Shown piece after piece: positions 7,449 to 14,167 of a stretch of 42,264 bases of DNA. Made by a program: the position numbers and the translations under genes. Source of the DNA: Gemmatimonadota bacterium (lineage in GTDB: Bacteria; Gemmatimonadota; Gemmatimonadetes; Gemmatimonadales; Gemmatimonadaceae); NCBI GenBank assembly GCA_003155795.1, contig PMEM01000019.1, positions 184,013 through 226,276 of the forward strand, in the 5' to 3' direction. The notes below the pieces were generated by a model. That model was not told the origin of the DNA, did no database searches, and saw only the letters and a program-made list of their open reading frames with translations. Position 1 is the stretch's first letter; the number at the start of each line of letters is the position of its first letter.

Positions 7449-7775
7449 CTATTTCCGCTCCATGGCGTCGCGAACGTCGAGAAGGATCTCGAAGTACAGT
7501 TGCTCGCGACGATAAGCGAAGTCGAGCGTGGCCATCTGGGACTGGTCGCCAGAAGCCTTGGCGCGTTCGAATGCCTCGCGATACATGTCGTCGAGGTTGG
7601 CGAGAATTCTGTCGCGGGGTCGTGACATAGGGCGATACGAGGGTTGGGACGGTTCGTTTCCCATATTGGCGATCCGATTAAGGATCGTCTCCGGGTCGCG
7701 TCCGTCAAAAAGGAGTTTCTGCGCCGCCCCAAGGGCGAGCCGTCGCGGATCGATAGGGTTCGTCAAGCCTTTCAA
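7449..7775 (-). CDS. Small conserved-looking helical protein, unknown
   Basis: About 108 residues, likely TTG start at 7775 (a second TTG lies 9 bases later). Sequence is mostly helical: RRLALGAAQKLLFDGRDPETILNRIANMG, a Pro/Ser/Arg linker, then RDRILANLDDMYREAFERAKASGDQSQMATLDFAYRREQLYFEILLDVRDAMERK. No signal peptide, membrane segment or metal motif. It sits 36 bases after the ferredoxin stop and 10 bases before TerC in the same direction, so it is probably co-transcribed with them. I do not recognise the family. Confidence 0.6.
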   Translation of the reverse strand: MKGLTNPIDPRRLALGAAQKLLFDGRDPETILNRIANMGNEPSQPSYRPMSRPRDRILANLDDMYREAFERAKASGDQSQMATLDFAYRREQLYFEILLDVRDAMERK

Positions 7776-7811
7776 ATTTAACGCGTGACTATGCCGACGC
7801 GCCCCAATGCT

Positions 7812-8177
7812 TCAGAGCAAGTAATCCACCGTGGGCAATGAAGGGCCGGCGGAAATTCGATGGAAGACGGCTTCCTCCACCTCGTGACCGCCCTTCAGAT
7901 GCTCGACGACGATGCGTTCCAGCAACTCGGGGGTGACTGCACCGTACCAGACTCCTTCCGGATAGACGACGACAATTGGCCCGCATTCGCACACGCCGAG
8001 GCACGGCGTCTCGCCCCGTTTTACGCGGTTGGGTCCAAACAGCAAACCCTCGCGTTGAAGCAGCGTTGCCAGCAACGAGTACAGTGCCCGCCCGCGCCGG
8101 TCGGGCGAGCAGTATCCGCCGGTGCAAACGATGACATGGCGAGAGTACGATTCCATCGGGCGCGGTAAGAGTGCCAT
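7812..8177 (-). CDS. Thioredoxin-like [2Fe-2S] ferredoxin
   Basis: About 121 residues. [16 protein letters not shown], later [23 protein letters not shown], then [17 protein letters not shown]. The four cysteines in CxxxxC ... CxxxC arrangement, with strand-helix spacing of the thioredoxin fold, match the family of Shethna/CbiW-like [2Fe-2S] ferredoxins and NuoE-like domains. It is likely an electron carrier in the cytoplasm. ATG at 8177 leaves about 45 bases to the divergent sulfurtransferase; a longer frame to 8273 would overlap that gene and reads poorly. The intergenic part is AT-rich (CGTATAGTAATTGAG) and may hold promoters for both directions. Confidence 0.8.
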   Translation of the reverse strand: MALLPRPMESYSRHVIVCTGGYCSPDRRGRALYSLLATLLQREGLLFGPNRVKRGETPCLGVCECGPIVVVYPEGVWYGAVTPELLERIVVEHLKGGHEVEEAVFHRISAGPSLPTVDYLL

Positions 8178-8222
8178 ATTCCACGTATAGTAATTGAGTC
8201 CGAACCACCCTTCTGTAAACTG

Positions 8223-9107
8223 ATGTTTATGTCCACCATAGATCCTTCCATCACCGCCAAGCACTACGCGCACCCAGAGGTTTTGGTGAGCACGGATTGG
8301 CTAGCGGAACACCTCAACGACGACTCGATCAGGATCATCGAATGCGACGAGGATGTGCTGCTATATGAGGTCGGACACATTCCCGGCGCCCAGAAGCTCG
8401 ACTGGCACGAGGATCTGAACCATCAGATTATCCGGGATTACGTCGAGCGTGAGCAGTTCCAGGAAGTGCTTCGTGCACGTGGGATCGACGAGTCCAAAAC
8501 GGTGATCTTCTACGGCGACAAGAACAACTGGTGGGCCGCATATGCCTTCTGGGTGTTCCAGCTTTTCGGCTTCACGAATGCCCGCATTCTCGATGGCGGC
8601 CGCGCCAAGTGGGAAGCGGAGGGACGTCAGATGACGACAGACCGTCCTTCATTCCCGCGCACTTCGTACAATGCACCGGCGCGATCGGATGAGCAGATCC
8701 GCGCGTTCTCTGAAGATGCACTCAAGCAATCAAAGAGCGGCAAGCCTCTGCTCGATGTACGCAGCCCGCAGGAGTTCTCGGGCGAGCGCACTCACATGGC
8801 GGATTACCCGCAAGAGGGAACACTCCGCGGTGGTCACATTCCTGGCGCGCGCTCGGTCCCGTGGGCGCGCGCGGCGAACGCGGATGCAACATTCAAATCC
8901 GCGCCGGATCTTCGCGCGATCTACGAGCGTGAACAGGGTCTGTCTGCGTCCGACGATGTCATCACCTACTGCCGAATCGGCGAACGGTCGGCGCACACGT
9001 GGTTCGTACTCAAATATCTGCTGGGCTATCCCAACGTGCGCAACTACGACGGCTCCTGGACAGAATGGGGCAACAGTGTACGCGCGCCAATCGAGGTGGG
9101 CGCATGA
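8223..9107 (+). CDS. sseA: Thiosulfate sulfurtransferase, tandem rhodanese
   Basis: 294 residues with two rhodanese domains. The N-terminal, inactive one spans about 20-140 ([20 protein letters not shown]). The C-terminal one spans about 165-290, with [21 protein letters not shown] and active-site loop CRIGERS at about 250. This is the arrangement of thiosulfate:cyanide sulfurtransferases that move sulfane sulfur through a Cys persulfide. The ATG at 8223 or at 8229 could be used. Its stop overlaps the OsmC gene start (ATGA), making an operon with OsmC and BioD. It is divergent from a [2Fe-2S] ferredoxin. Symbol is by similarity. Confidence 0.92.
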   Translation: MFMSTIDPSITAKHYAHPEVLVSTDWLAEHLNDDSIRIIECDEDVLLYEVGHIPGAQKLDWHEDLNHQIIRDYVEREQFQEVLRARGIDESKTVIFYGDKNNWWAAYAFWVFQLFGFTNARILDGGRAKWEAEGRQMTTDRPSFPRTSYNAPARSDEQIRAFSEDALKQSKSGKPLLDVRSPQEFSGERTHMADYPQEGTLRGGHIPGARSVPWARAANADATFKSAPDLRAIYEREQGLSASDDVITYCRIGERSAHTWFVLKYLLGYPNVRNYDGSWTEWGNSVRAPIEVGA

Positions 9108-9553
9108 GCGGCACAATACCAGCGGCCGCTAAAATCGTTTGGGCCGGCGAGCACCGCTTCGATGCAAATGCCCCCGGAAGTGCGACCATTCGCATGGATG
9201 CCAGTGGGAAAACCGGCACCAGTCCGGTAACCACGCTCCTTGCTGCCATAGGCGGATGTGTCTCGGTTGATGTCGTCGATATCCTCGCCAAGCGCAAGAC
9301 GCCGGTCGAATCGCTTGAAATAGATCTGCAGGCTACACGAGTTGACGGTACTCCCAAACGTCTCGCGAGCGCCACACTCAATTTTGATATCAAGGGCGTC
9401 GGGATCGAACGAGTGCACGCGGAGCGCGCTATTGATCTGGCGATCAACAAGTATTGCTCAGTCCGCGATTCGCTACGGGAGGATATCCCCGTGGTCTGGA
9501 CCCTAACTTTGAACGGGGAACGAAGCGAGCCGGCGTCGGCGAAGATTTACTGA
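9104..9553 (+). CDS. OsmC/Ohr family protein
   Basis: 149 residues starting at the ATG that overlaps the rhodanese stop. Motifs: [31 protein letters not shown] with the first reactive Cys, and later [19 protein letters not shown] with the second, as in the two-cysteine OsmC fold that reduces organic hydroperoxides using thiols. Length matches the family. The closest type is the OsmC/YhfA-like group rather than Ohr, judging by 'VSVDVVDIL' and the Lys-Tyr-Cys-Ser-Val motif. Context with a sulfurtransferase suggests thiol or persulfide chemistry; that is inference. Confidence 0.9.
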   Translation: MSGTIPAAAKIVWAGEHRFDANAPGSATIRMDASGKTGTSPVTTLLAAIGGCVSVDVVDILAKRKTPVESLEIDLQATRVDGTPKRLASATLNFDIKGVGIERVHAERAIDLAINKYCSVRDSLREDIPVVWTLTLNGERSEPASAKIY

Positions 9554-9605
9554 CAGAAAGGGCACCCAACTAAACGCTGCGGATCAAACCATTCCTGGCA
9601 TTGCC

Positions 9606-10286
9606 CTGACGCGTCTCGGCGTCGTCGGTACCGACAACGGAGTCGGTAAAACCGTCGTAGCATCGGCCATAATCGTCGCGATGCGTGACGCTGGTGCCCG
9701 CGTCGCGCCGATGAAGCCGATCGGGAAGAGCGGCGCTGATGACATCAAACGCCTGCAGGCTGCCTGCCGCATACCATACCCCGCGCAGCTCGTTCAGCCG
9801 TATGCTTTTGAAGGCACTGCCGCACCGCTCGTCGCAGCACGGAGAGCACACACTCCGATTGACACTGGCATACTCGATCGTGCGTTCGCCGAGCTCTGCA
9901 CACTGAGCGACGCAATCGTCATCGAGGATTCAGGCGGCCTGCTCGCGCCAATCACGGAAACTGAAAACTTCGCAACGCTATTCGCGCGCTGGGGATTGGA
10001 TATCGTTATTGTCGCCCCGAATCGGGGCGGGACTGTGAACCAGGTTCTCACGACATTCCAGATAGCGCAGGCGCAAGGACTGAGGACGCGAGCCGTCATC
10101 CTCACCACTCTCACTCGCGAACGTGGCGGGACAGCTGAACGCACCAACGTGGCGCTTCTCAAGGAACTGCTGCTGACTGTTCCGGTAATTTCGGTGCCCT
10201 TCACCACTACACCGGACGACCCGCGCACAACCGCGGCTCTCGCCAACGAACTCTCGGCGCATCCAACAATCGCGCGACCCGCATAG
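9606..10286 (+). CDS. bioD: Dethiobiotin synthetase BioD, start codon not ATG
   Basis: About 226 residues if started at CTG 9606. The P-loop GTDNGVGKT (coded at 9627-9653) precedes MKPIGKSG, the QPYAFEGTAAPLVAA segment and IEDSGGLLAPIT, all in BioD order; DIVIVAPNRGGTVNQVLTT and AVILT complete the ATP-grasping fold. BioD closes the ureido ring of dethiobiotin from DAPA, CO2 and ATP. The first ATG in frame (9681) would delete the P-loop, and no ATG, GTG or TTG lies between the upstream in-frame stop at 9510 and 9681. CTG 9606, ATT 9600 or ATT 9591 are the candidates. The usual VEGAGG is IEDSGG here. It follows the OsmC gene by 52 bases on the same strand. Confidence 0.82.
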   Translation: MTRLGVVGTDNGVGKTVVASAIIVAMRDAGARVAPMKPIGKSGADDIKRLQAACRIPYPAQLVQPYAFEGTAAPLVAARRAHTPIDTGILDRAFAELCTLSDAIVIEDSGGLLAPITETENFATLFARWGLDIVIVAPNRGGTVNQVLTTFQIAQAQGLRTRAVILTTLTRERGGTAERTNVALLKELLLTVPVISVPFTTTPDDPRTTAALANELSAHPTIARPA

Positions 10287-10350
10287 CGCCTGGCTCGGAT
10301 TCACGCATCACATCACGCTTCTGTTGCGGGCATGAATCTGGCGTTGTTTA

Positions 10351-10435
10351 CTGGATCCCGACCTTGGGCGGGACGACTGCTGGATCCCGACCTTCGGCGG
10401 GATGACTGCTGGATCCCGACCGTCGGCGGGATGAC
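10351..10435. repeat. Three tandem 29-bp palindromic repeats
   Basis: Copies start at 10351, 10380 and 10409, period 29. The middle copy's core, ATCCCGACCTTCGGCGGGAT, is the same as in the copies at 19-45 and 2733-2759; the outer copies differ at a few bases (TTGGGCGGGACG; CGTCGGCGGG). No spacers separate them, so this is a tandem palindrome array and not a CRISPR. It fills most of the 170-base gap between bioD and the next gene, where no other feature is visible. Confidence 0.9.
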
Positions 10436-10456
10436 AACTCCCACATTGAACCAGCT

Positions 10457-10903
10457 ATGCCTCGAAGCAAAAAGCAACAACCGGCGTGGCTGATAAAGCA
10501 CTCTCTGACTATCGTTGCGATCACGCTACTCCTGGTCTGGATCGCAGGTTACATCATTCTCGGCCCGCGGTCGCACCTCGGCGCATTCTTCGGGAACGCG
10601 ATCGCCGACTGGAGTGGTTCGGTCGTCATCATCCTGGGCACGAAGGTGTTTTACGAGGTAGGGTCGGACGAGAGCAAGCCCGTGCGTGGACACAAGCGGA
10701 ATCCGATTCACGAATTTGTGCACGAACATTCGCTTCTTCTCTTCATAATTATTACCGGGCTCGGTTGGACAGCTCTTTACCTGCACATGAGCCCGGATGG
10801 CAAGTGGGGGCAGGTTGTCGGCAACATCGTCTCGGAATGGGGACAGATGGCCGGTCTCGTCTTTCTGACGAAACGCCTCGTGGAAATCGGCTCGAAGGAG
10901 TAG
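10457..10903 (+). CDS. Four-helix membrane protein made of a 56-residue tandem duplication
   Basis: 148 residues, four membrane segments. Residues 15-70 and 91-146 align without a gap over 56 positions, both beginning HSL and ending E(V/I)GS, with invariant W, Y, P, GN, W, TK and E at matching places (for example GNAIADW and GNIVSEW; GTKVFYEVGS and LTKRLVEIGS). The halves are joined by a basic linker with HKRNPIHEFVHE. The N-terminus MPRSKKQQP is basic and probably cytoplasmic. No strong ribosome site is seen before the ATG at 10457; it follows the repeat array directly. Not recognised. A small transporter or sensor built from two inverted or parallel halves would fit, but this is speculation. 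Confidence 0.75.
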   Translation: MPRSKKQQPAWLIKHSLTIVAITLLLVWIAGYIILGPRSHLGAFFGNAIADWSGSVVIILGTKVFYEVGSDESKPVRGHKRNPIHEFVHEHSLLLFIIITGLGWTALYLHMSPDGKWGQVVGNIVSEWGQMAGLVFLTKRLVEIGSKE

Positions 10904-10961
10904 CCGCCGCCTTTTTGGCGTCTGGTGACCGATTGCTGGTCTTCCGAGTCATATCAGCACC

Positions 10962-11462
10962 ATGAACAAAGACGATTCCAGGGGCCATCTCTATTCCTCC
11001 GGCGCACGCAAAGCAATCCGGGTTTCGGCGACTATCGCCGTCTTCGCACTCGCGTACGCAATTGTGACAGTCGCCATGGGATTTATCCCGACCAATTTGA
11101 TGCTTCGCCGAATGATGGGGTCAGCGATAATGCGCGGCGTCTGGGTCAATTCGGCGGTGCAACTCGCCGAACGCACGGTAGTCGCCGCCCTGGCCTGCTG
11201 GCTAGCCCTTTTGGTTTCCGGACGCGGTCGCGGTCGGTTGACGGGTCGTGGGATGCTCGCGGTCGGCGTGGCGATGTCCGGCGCACTCGCCGGTGCTCTG
11301 GACGTGGGGGCGCACAAGCTTTTCGTCAGCCATCTGATTCATGCGGCGCAAACCGCGCCATGGCGCGGTCATCTTCTGTCAGACAGCATGACCCTCGTCA
11401 TATCAGCCGCGATCACGCTGCTCTTCATCACTCGCAGCACGAGTGTCGTCAAGGTTGAGTAA
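10962..11462 (+). CDS. Integral membrane protein, unknown
   Basis: 166 residues with four hydrophobic segments (about 22-44, 62-86, 96-115 and 141-158). The segments contain IRVSATIAVFALAYAIVTVAMGF, and AMSGALAGALDVGAHKLFVSHLI. The N-terminus is short and charged (MNKDDSRGHLYSSG). No recognisable domain. It is 58 bases downstream of the duplicated membrane protein in the same direction; no good ribosome site is visible upstream of the ATG. Coding assignment rests on the sustained hydrophobic pattern and absence of a better frame. Confidence 0.65.
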   Translation: MNKDDSRGHLYSSGARKAIRVSATIAVFALAYAIVTVAMGFIPTNLMLRRMMGSAIMRGVWVNSAVQLAERTVVAALACWLALLVSGRGRGRLTGRGMLAVGVAMSGALAGALDVGAHKLFVSHLIHAAQTAPWRGHLLSDSMTLVISAAITLLFITRSTSVVKVE

Positions 11463-11578
11463 ACGCCCATTGAGCGGCTTGCGAGCGGGTCCCGAGTGAT
11501 TCGCGAGGCCGTTCGGCGGAGGCATACCCTTTGCAAACATGTGCTTGCAGGGCAACCTCAATCCGACAGGAGGACGTC

Positions 11579-11857
11579 ATGCCGAGAGGCGACAAGTCCG
11601 CTTACACGGACAAGCAGAAGCGACAGGCAGAGCACATCGAAGAGGGTTACGAAGACCGCGGGGTACCGGAAAAGGAAGCGGAGCGGCGCGCATGGGCAAC
11701 GGAAAACGCTGTAACCCACGGCGGGAAAAAATCCGGGTCCGGTCGCGGTCGCGCCGAGAACCACGCGCCAGAGCGGAAGGGCGGTCACGCAGAGAGTCAC
11801 GCGGAACGCAGCAAGGCCGCGCAAAAGGGGTGGGAGACCAGGCGCGGCGAGAACTGA
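11579..11857 (+). CDS. KGG-type stress/plasmid-stabilisation-like protein
   Basis: 92 residues, very hydrophilic: MPRGDKSAYTDKQKRQAEHIEEGYEDRGVPEKEAERRAWATENA, then GGKKSGSGRGR and a Lys/Gly/Arg tail. The MPRGDKS.YTDKQKR.AEHIEEGYE.RG pattern is one I know from many soil Proteobacteria and Actinobacteria, usually labelled plasmid stabilisation protein, without a shown function. AGGAGG lies five bases before the ATG at 11579, which fixes the start. Its stop abuts the stop of rsgA on the opposite strand, so the two are convergent with no space between them. Confidence 0.85.
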   Translation: MPRGDKSAYTDKQKRQAEHIEEGYEDRGVPEKEAERRAWATENAVTHGGKKSGSGRGRAENHAPERKGGHAESHAERSKAAQKGWETRRGEN

Positions 11858-12838
11858 TCAGAGGGTCCGCTTGCTCCAGCGCTTCTCGGTTTCCGCAAGC
11901 TCGATTCTCAACCGTGAGTAACTGTCATACCTGGCTGTGCTGACCGATCCGGCTGCAACCGCGGCTATCACGGCGCAGCCAGGTTCTGACAGGTGCGAAC
12001 AGTTGCCGAATCTGCAAGCGTGGATGAATGGCCGGAACTCAGGAAAACAGTCCGGCAGATCAACCGGCTTCAGGCCCCAGACACCCACCTCGCGCAAGCC
12101 GGGCGTGTCGGCGACATAGCCGCCGCCGGGCAATGGGTGCATCACGGCACCGACTGTCGTGTGCCTCCCCTTGTTCACTGACTCGCTGATCTCACCAACT
12201 CGCAGATTGAGCCCGGGATAAAGAACATTCATGAGCGATGATTTGCCCACGCCGGACGGACCGCTGAGGGCACTCGTCTTCCCATCGAACGCGACGTGCA
12301 GCTGATCCAGTCCCATCCCGTTCACCACACTCGTGAAGTGCACGGGATAGCCAGCGGCCTCATAGTCCGCGAAACGTGCATGCGTAGCCTGCTCCGGCGC
12401 GAGTTCCGACTTGTTGATCACGATGCGCGACGCGAGGGAATTCGCTTCTGCGATCACGAGAAATCGGTCCAGCATTCGCGGATGCGGCTCGGGATTGGCG
12501 GCTGCGAATACAACGACGACCTGATCAAGATTGGCAACGACGACGCGTTCGCCGGCGCGACCACCCGGCTCGCGACGCGCGAGCTGCGTGGAACGCGGAT
12601 CGATCTCGGTGATCATCCAGCCATCACCGCGTTCCCCCTCGATCAACTTCACGTTGTCACCGACCGAGAGCTTGACGCCCGAATCACTCACCAGCTTGAG
12701 TCGTCCCCGAAGTGACGCGCCGCGAATCTCTCCACGATCGTTGCGTACCTGCCAGACTCCGCCGGTCCCGGAAAGAACGCGGCCCGAGTGAAGCGGGCCG
12801 TCAGCGGTTTCTTCCAATTTGCGGGGAATTCGCGTCAC
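11858..12838 (-). CDS. rsgA: Small ribosomal subunit biogenesis GTPase RsgA
   Basis: 326 residues. Circularly permuted GTPase order: an N-terminal OB-fold (about 15-85), G4 NKSE, G1 GPSGVGKSSLMN, G3 DTPGLRE, then the zinc finger CRFGNCSHLSEPGC and a charged C-terminus. RsgA checks 30S maturation near the decoding site and helps its release. GTG at 12838 overlaps the stop of the preceding small gene by 4 bases. Last gene of a minus-strand unit starting with fadI. Length and all motifs fit. Confidence 0.95.
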   Translation of the reverse strand: MTRIPRKLEETADGPLHSGRVLSGTGGVWQVRNDRGEIRGASLRGRLKLVSDSGVKLSVGDNVKLIEGERGDGWMITEIDPRSTQLARREPGGRAGERVVVANLDQVVVVFAAANPEPHPRMLDRFLVIAEANSLASRIVINKSELAPEQATHARFADYEAAGYPVHFTSVVNGMGLDQLHVAFDGKTSALSGPSGVGKSSLMNVLYPGLNLRVGEISESVNKGRHTTVGAVMHPLPGGGYVADTPGLREVGVWGLKPVDLPDCFPEFRPFIHACRFGNCSHLSEPGCAVIAAVAAGSVSTARYDSYSRLRIELAETEKRWSKRTL

Positions 12839-13212
12839 GAATCCCGCATGACGTCGTACCAGGGGCGAGCAGGCGTGTCCGCTTGCGTAATCAGTTCATC
12901 GAGCGCGCGCTTCACGTCGTTGAGAAGGGTCGCGCCGAGTGACGCAAGGGCGTCCGCTTCGGATTCACCGAATGCGATATAGTCTGTTTCGAGATGGCCC
13001 GAAGCTACCGGGTCCCCCATGCGCCACCGAACGAAAAGCAGGTACGCGCCAAAACGGCCGCGCGGATCACGCACTTCATCGGCAACGAGTTCGACGGTGT
13101 AGGAAGCGCCGTCCTTTCCCTCGAAGGCAGCGGGACGTGCATGCACCGCACGATATCCACCAATGGTGTTGGCGTCGCCAGCATCGTGATTGGCGGGAAG
13201 GAATCGGCCCAT
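12835..13212 (-). CDS. Small protein of unknown function before rsgA
   Basis: 125 residues, ATG at 13212, stop overlapping rsgA by 4 bases. Sequence is a mix of strands and helices: GYRAVHARPAAFEGKDGASYTVELVADEVRDPRGRFGAYLLFVRW, then LETDYIAFGESEADALASLGATLLNDVKRALDELI. It is soluble, without signal or metal motif, and the coupling to rsgA suggests a translation-related partner. Family not recognised. The gap to the upstream proline dehydrogenase is 18 bases. Confidence 0.65.
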   Translation of the reverse strand: MGRFLPANHDAGDANTIGGYRAVHARPAAFEGKDGASYTVELVADEVRDPRGRFGAYLLFVRWRMGDPVASGHLETDYIAFGESEADALASLGATLLNDVKRALDELITQADTPARPWYDVMRDS

Positions 13213-13230
13213 GCAGGTCGTGGTGGTGGC

Positions 13231-14166
13231 TCAACGTCGGCCGCGCACCATCTCCTTGATAATGTTGCCCGTCATGAACGCAACGTTCGCCGGCCGCTCG
13301 GCCAGGCGTCGCATGAGGTACGGATACCACTGCGTGCCGAATGGGACGTAGCACCGCATCCGCCAGCCTTCCTTCACGATCTTCTCCTGCAGGTCGCGAC
13401 GTACGCCGTACAGCATCTGGAACTCGAACTGTTCGGGCTTGATGTCGTTCTCGCGAGCAAATGCCTTGACGGTCTCGATAATTGCCTCATCGTGCGTGGC
13501 AATGCCCGGATAATTGCCATTCAACATCAACTCCTGCATGCACTTGACGTAATTGGCGTCAACGTCCTTCTTCTCAGGGAACGCGACTGCCGCTGGTTCC
13601 TTGTACGCGCCCTTGCAAATGCGAACACGCACACCGAGGGTGTTCATGTGCTCGACATCTGTCTGTGTGCGGTACAGATAGGCCTGAAGCACGACGCCGA
13701 CAGTTCCGCGAAACTCCGGATACAACCGGTTCTCGAAAAGCTCGAGCGTCTTCTGCGCGTATCCGCTGGCTTCCATGTCCAGCCGGACAAAGCTTTCGTA
13801 CTTGCGTGCGCGTTCGAGCACGTCGTACATGATCGAGACGCACAATTCTTCGGATACATCGAGCCCCATGGCCGTGAGCTTCACGCTCACATTCGCGTCG
13901 AGTTTCTCGCGCGCGATACGGTCCAGAATCTTGAGATATTCGACGCATGCGGCGCGCGCTTCTGCTTCGTTGTGAACGCTCTCACCCAGCAGATCGAGCG
14001 ATGCAGTGATTCCGCGTCGATTCAGCTCGCGAACTGCAGGCACGGCGGTGTCAAGGGTTTCGCCGGCAACGAATCGGGATGCAAATCCCTTGGCGAGCCG
14101 GTTGGTTTTGACGAACTTGAATACTCGCGGCTGATTGGACAGATACAACAGTGCGTTACGAATCAT
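13231..14166 (-). CDS. Proline dehydrogenase
   Basis: 311 residues. A single-domain PRODH barrel: SVKLTAMGLDVSEELC, FVRLDMEASGYAQKTLELF, VGVVLQAYLYRT, VRICKGAYKEP, IATHD, FEFQMLYGVRRDLQEKIVKEGWRMRCYVPFGTQWYPYLMRRLAERP. These residues bind FAD and proline in the monofunctional bacterial enzyme, which oxidises proline to P5C; no P5C dehydrogenase domain is fused. The ATG at 14166 follows the M14 stop by one base (TAA C ATG), so translation is coupled. Placed after a peptidase, it may use proline released from peptides. Confidence 0.94.
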   Translation of the reverse strand: MIRNALLYLSNQPRVFKFVKTNRLAKGFASRFVAGETLDTAVPAVRELNRRGITASLDLLGESVHNEAEARAACVEYLKILDRIAREKLDANVSVKLTAMGLDVSEELCVSIMYDVLERARKYESFVRLDMEASGYAQKTLELFENRLYPEFRGTVGVVLQAYLYRTQTDVEHMNTLGVRVRICKGAYKEPAAVAFPEKKDVDANYVKCMQELMLNGNYPGIATHDEAIIETVKAFARENDIKPEQFEFQMLYGVRRDLQEKIVKEGWRMRCYVPFGTQWYPYLMRRLAERPANVAFMTGNIIKEMVRGRR

Positions 14167-14167
14167 G

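Noticed and set aside
8178..8273. N-terminal extension of the [2Fe-2S] ferredoxin
   Set aside because: It would overlap the divergent sulfurtransferase start and carries no fold-like sequence.
10351..10435. Candidate CRISPR array
   Set aside because: Only three copies with period 29 and no unique spacers; the unit itself is palindromic and appears singly elsewhere.
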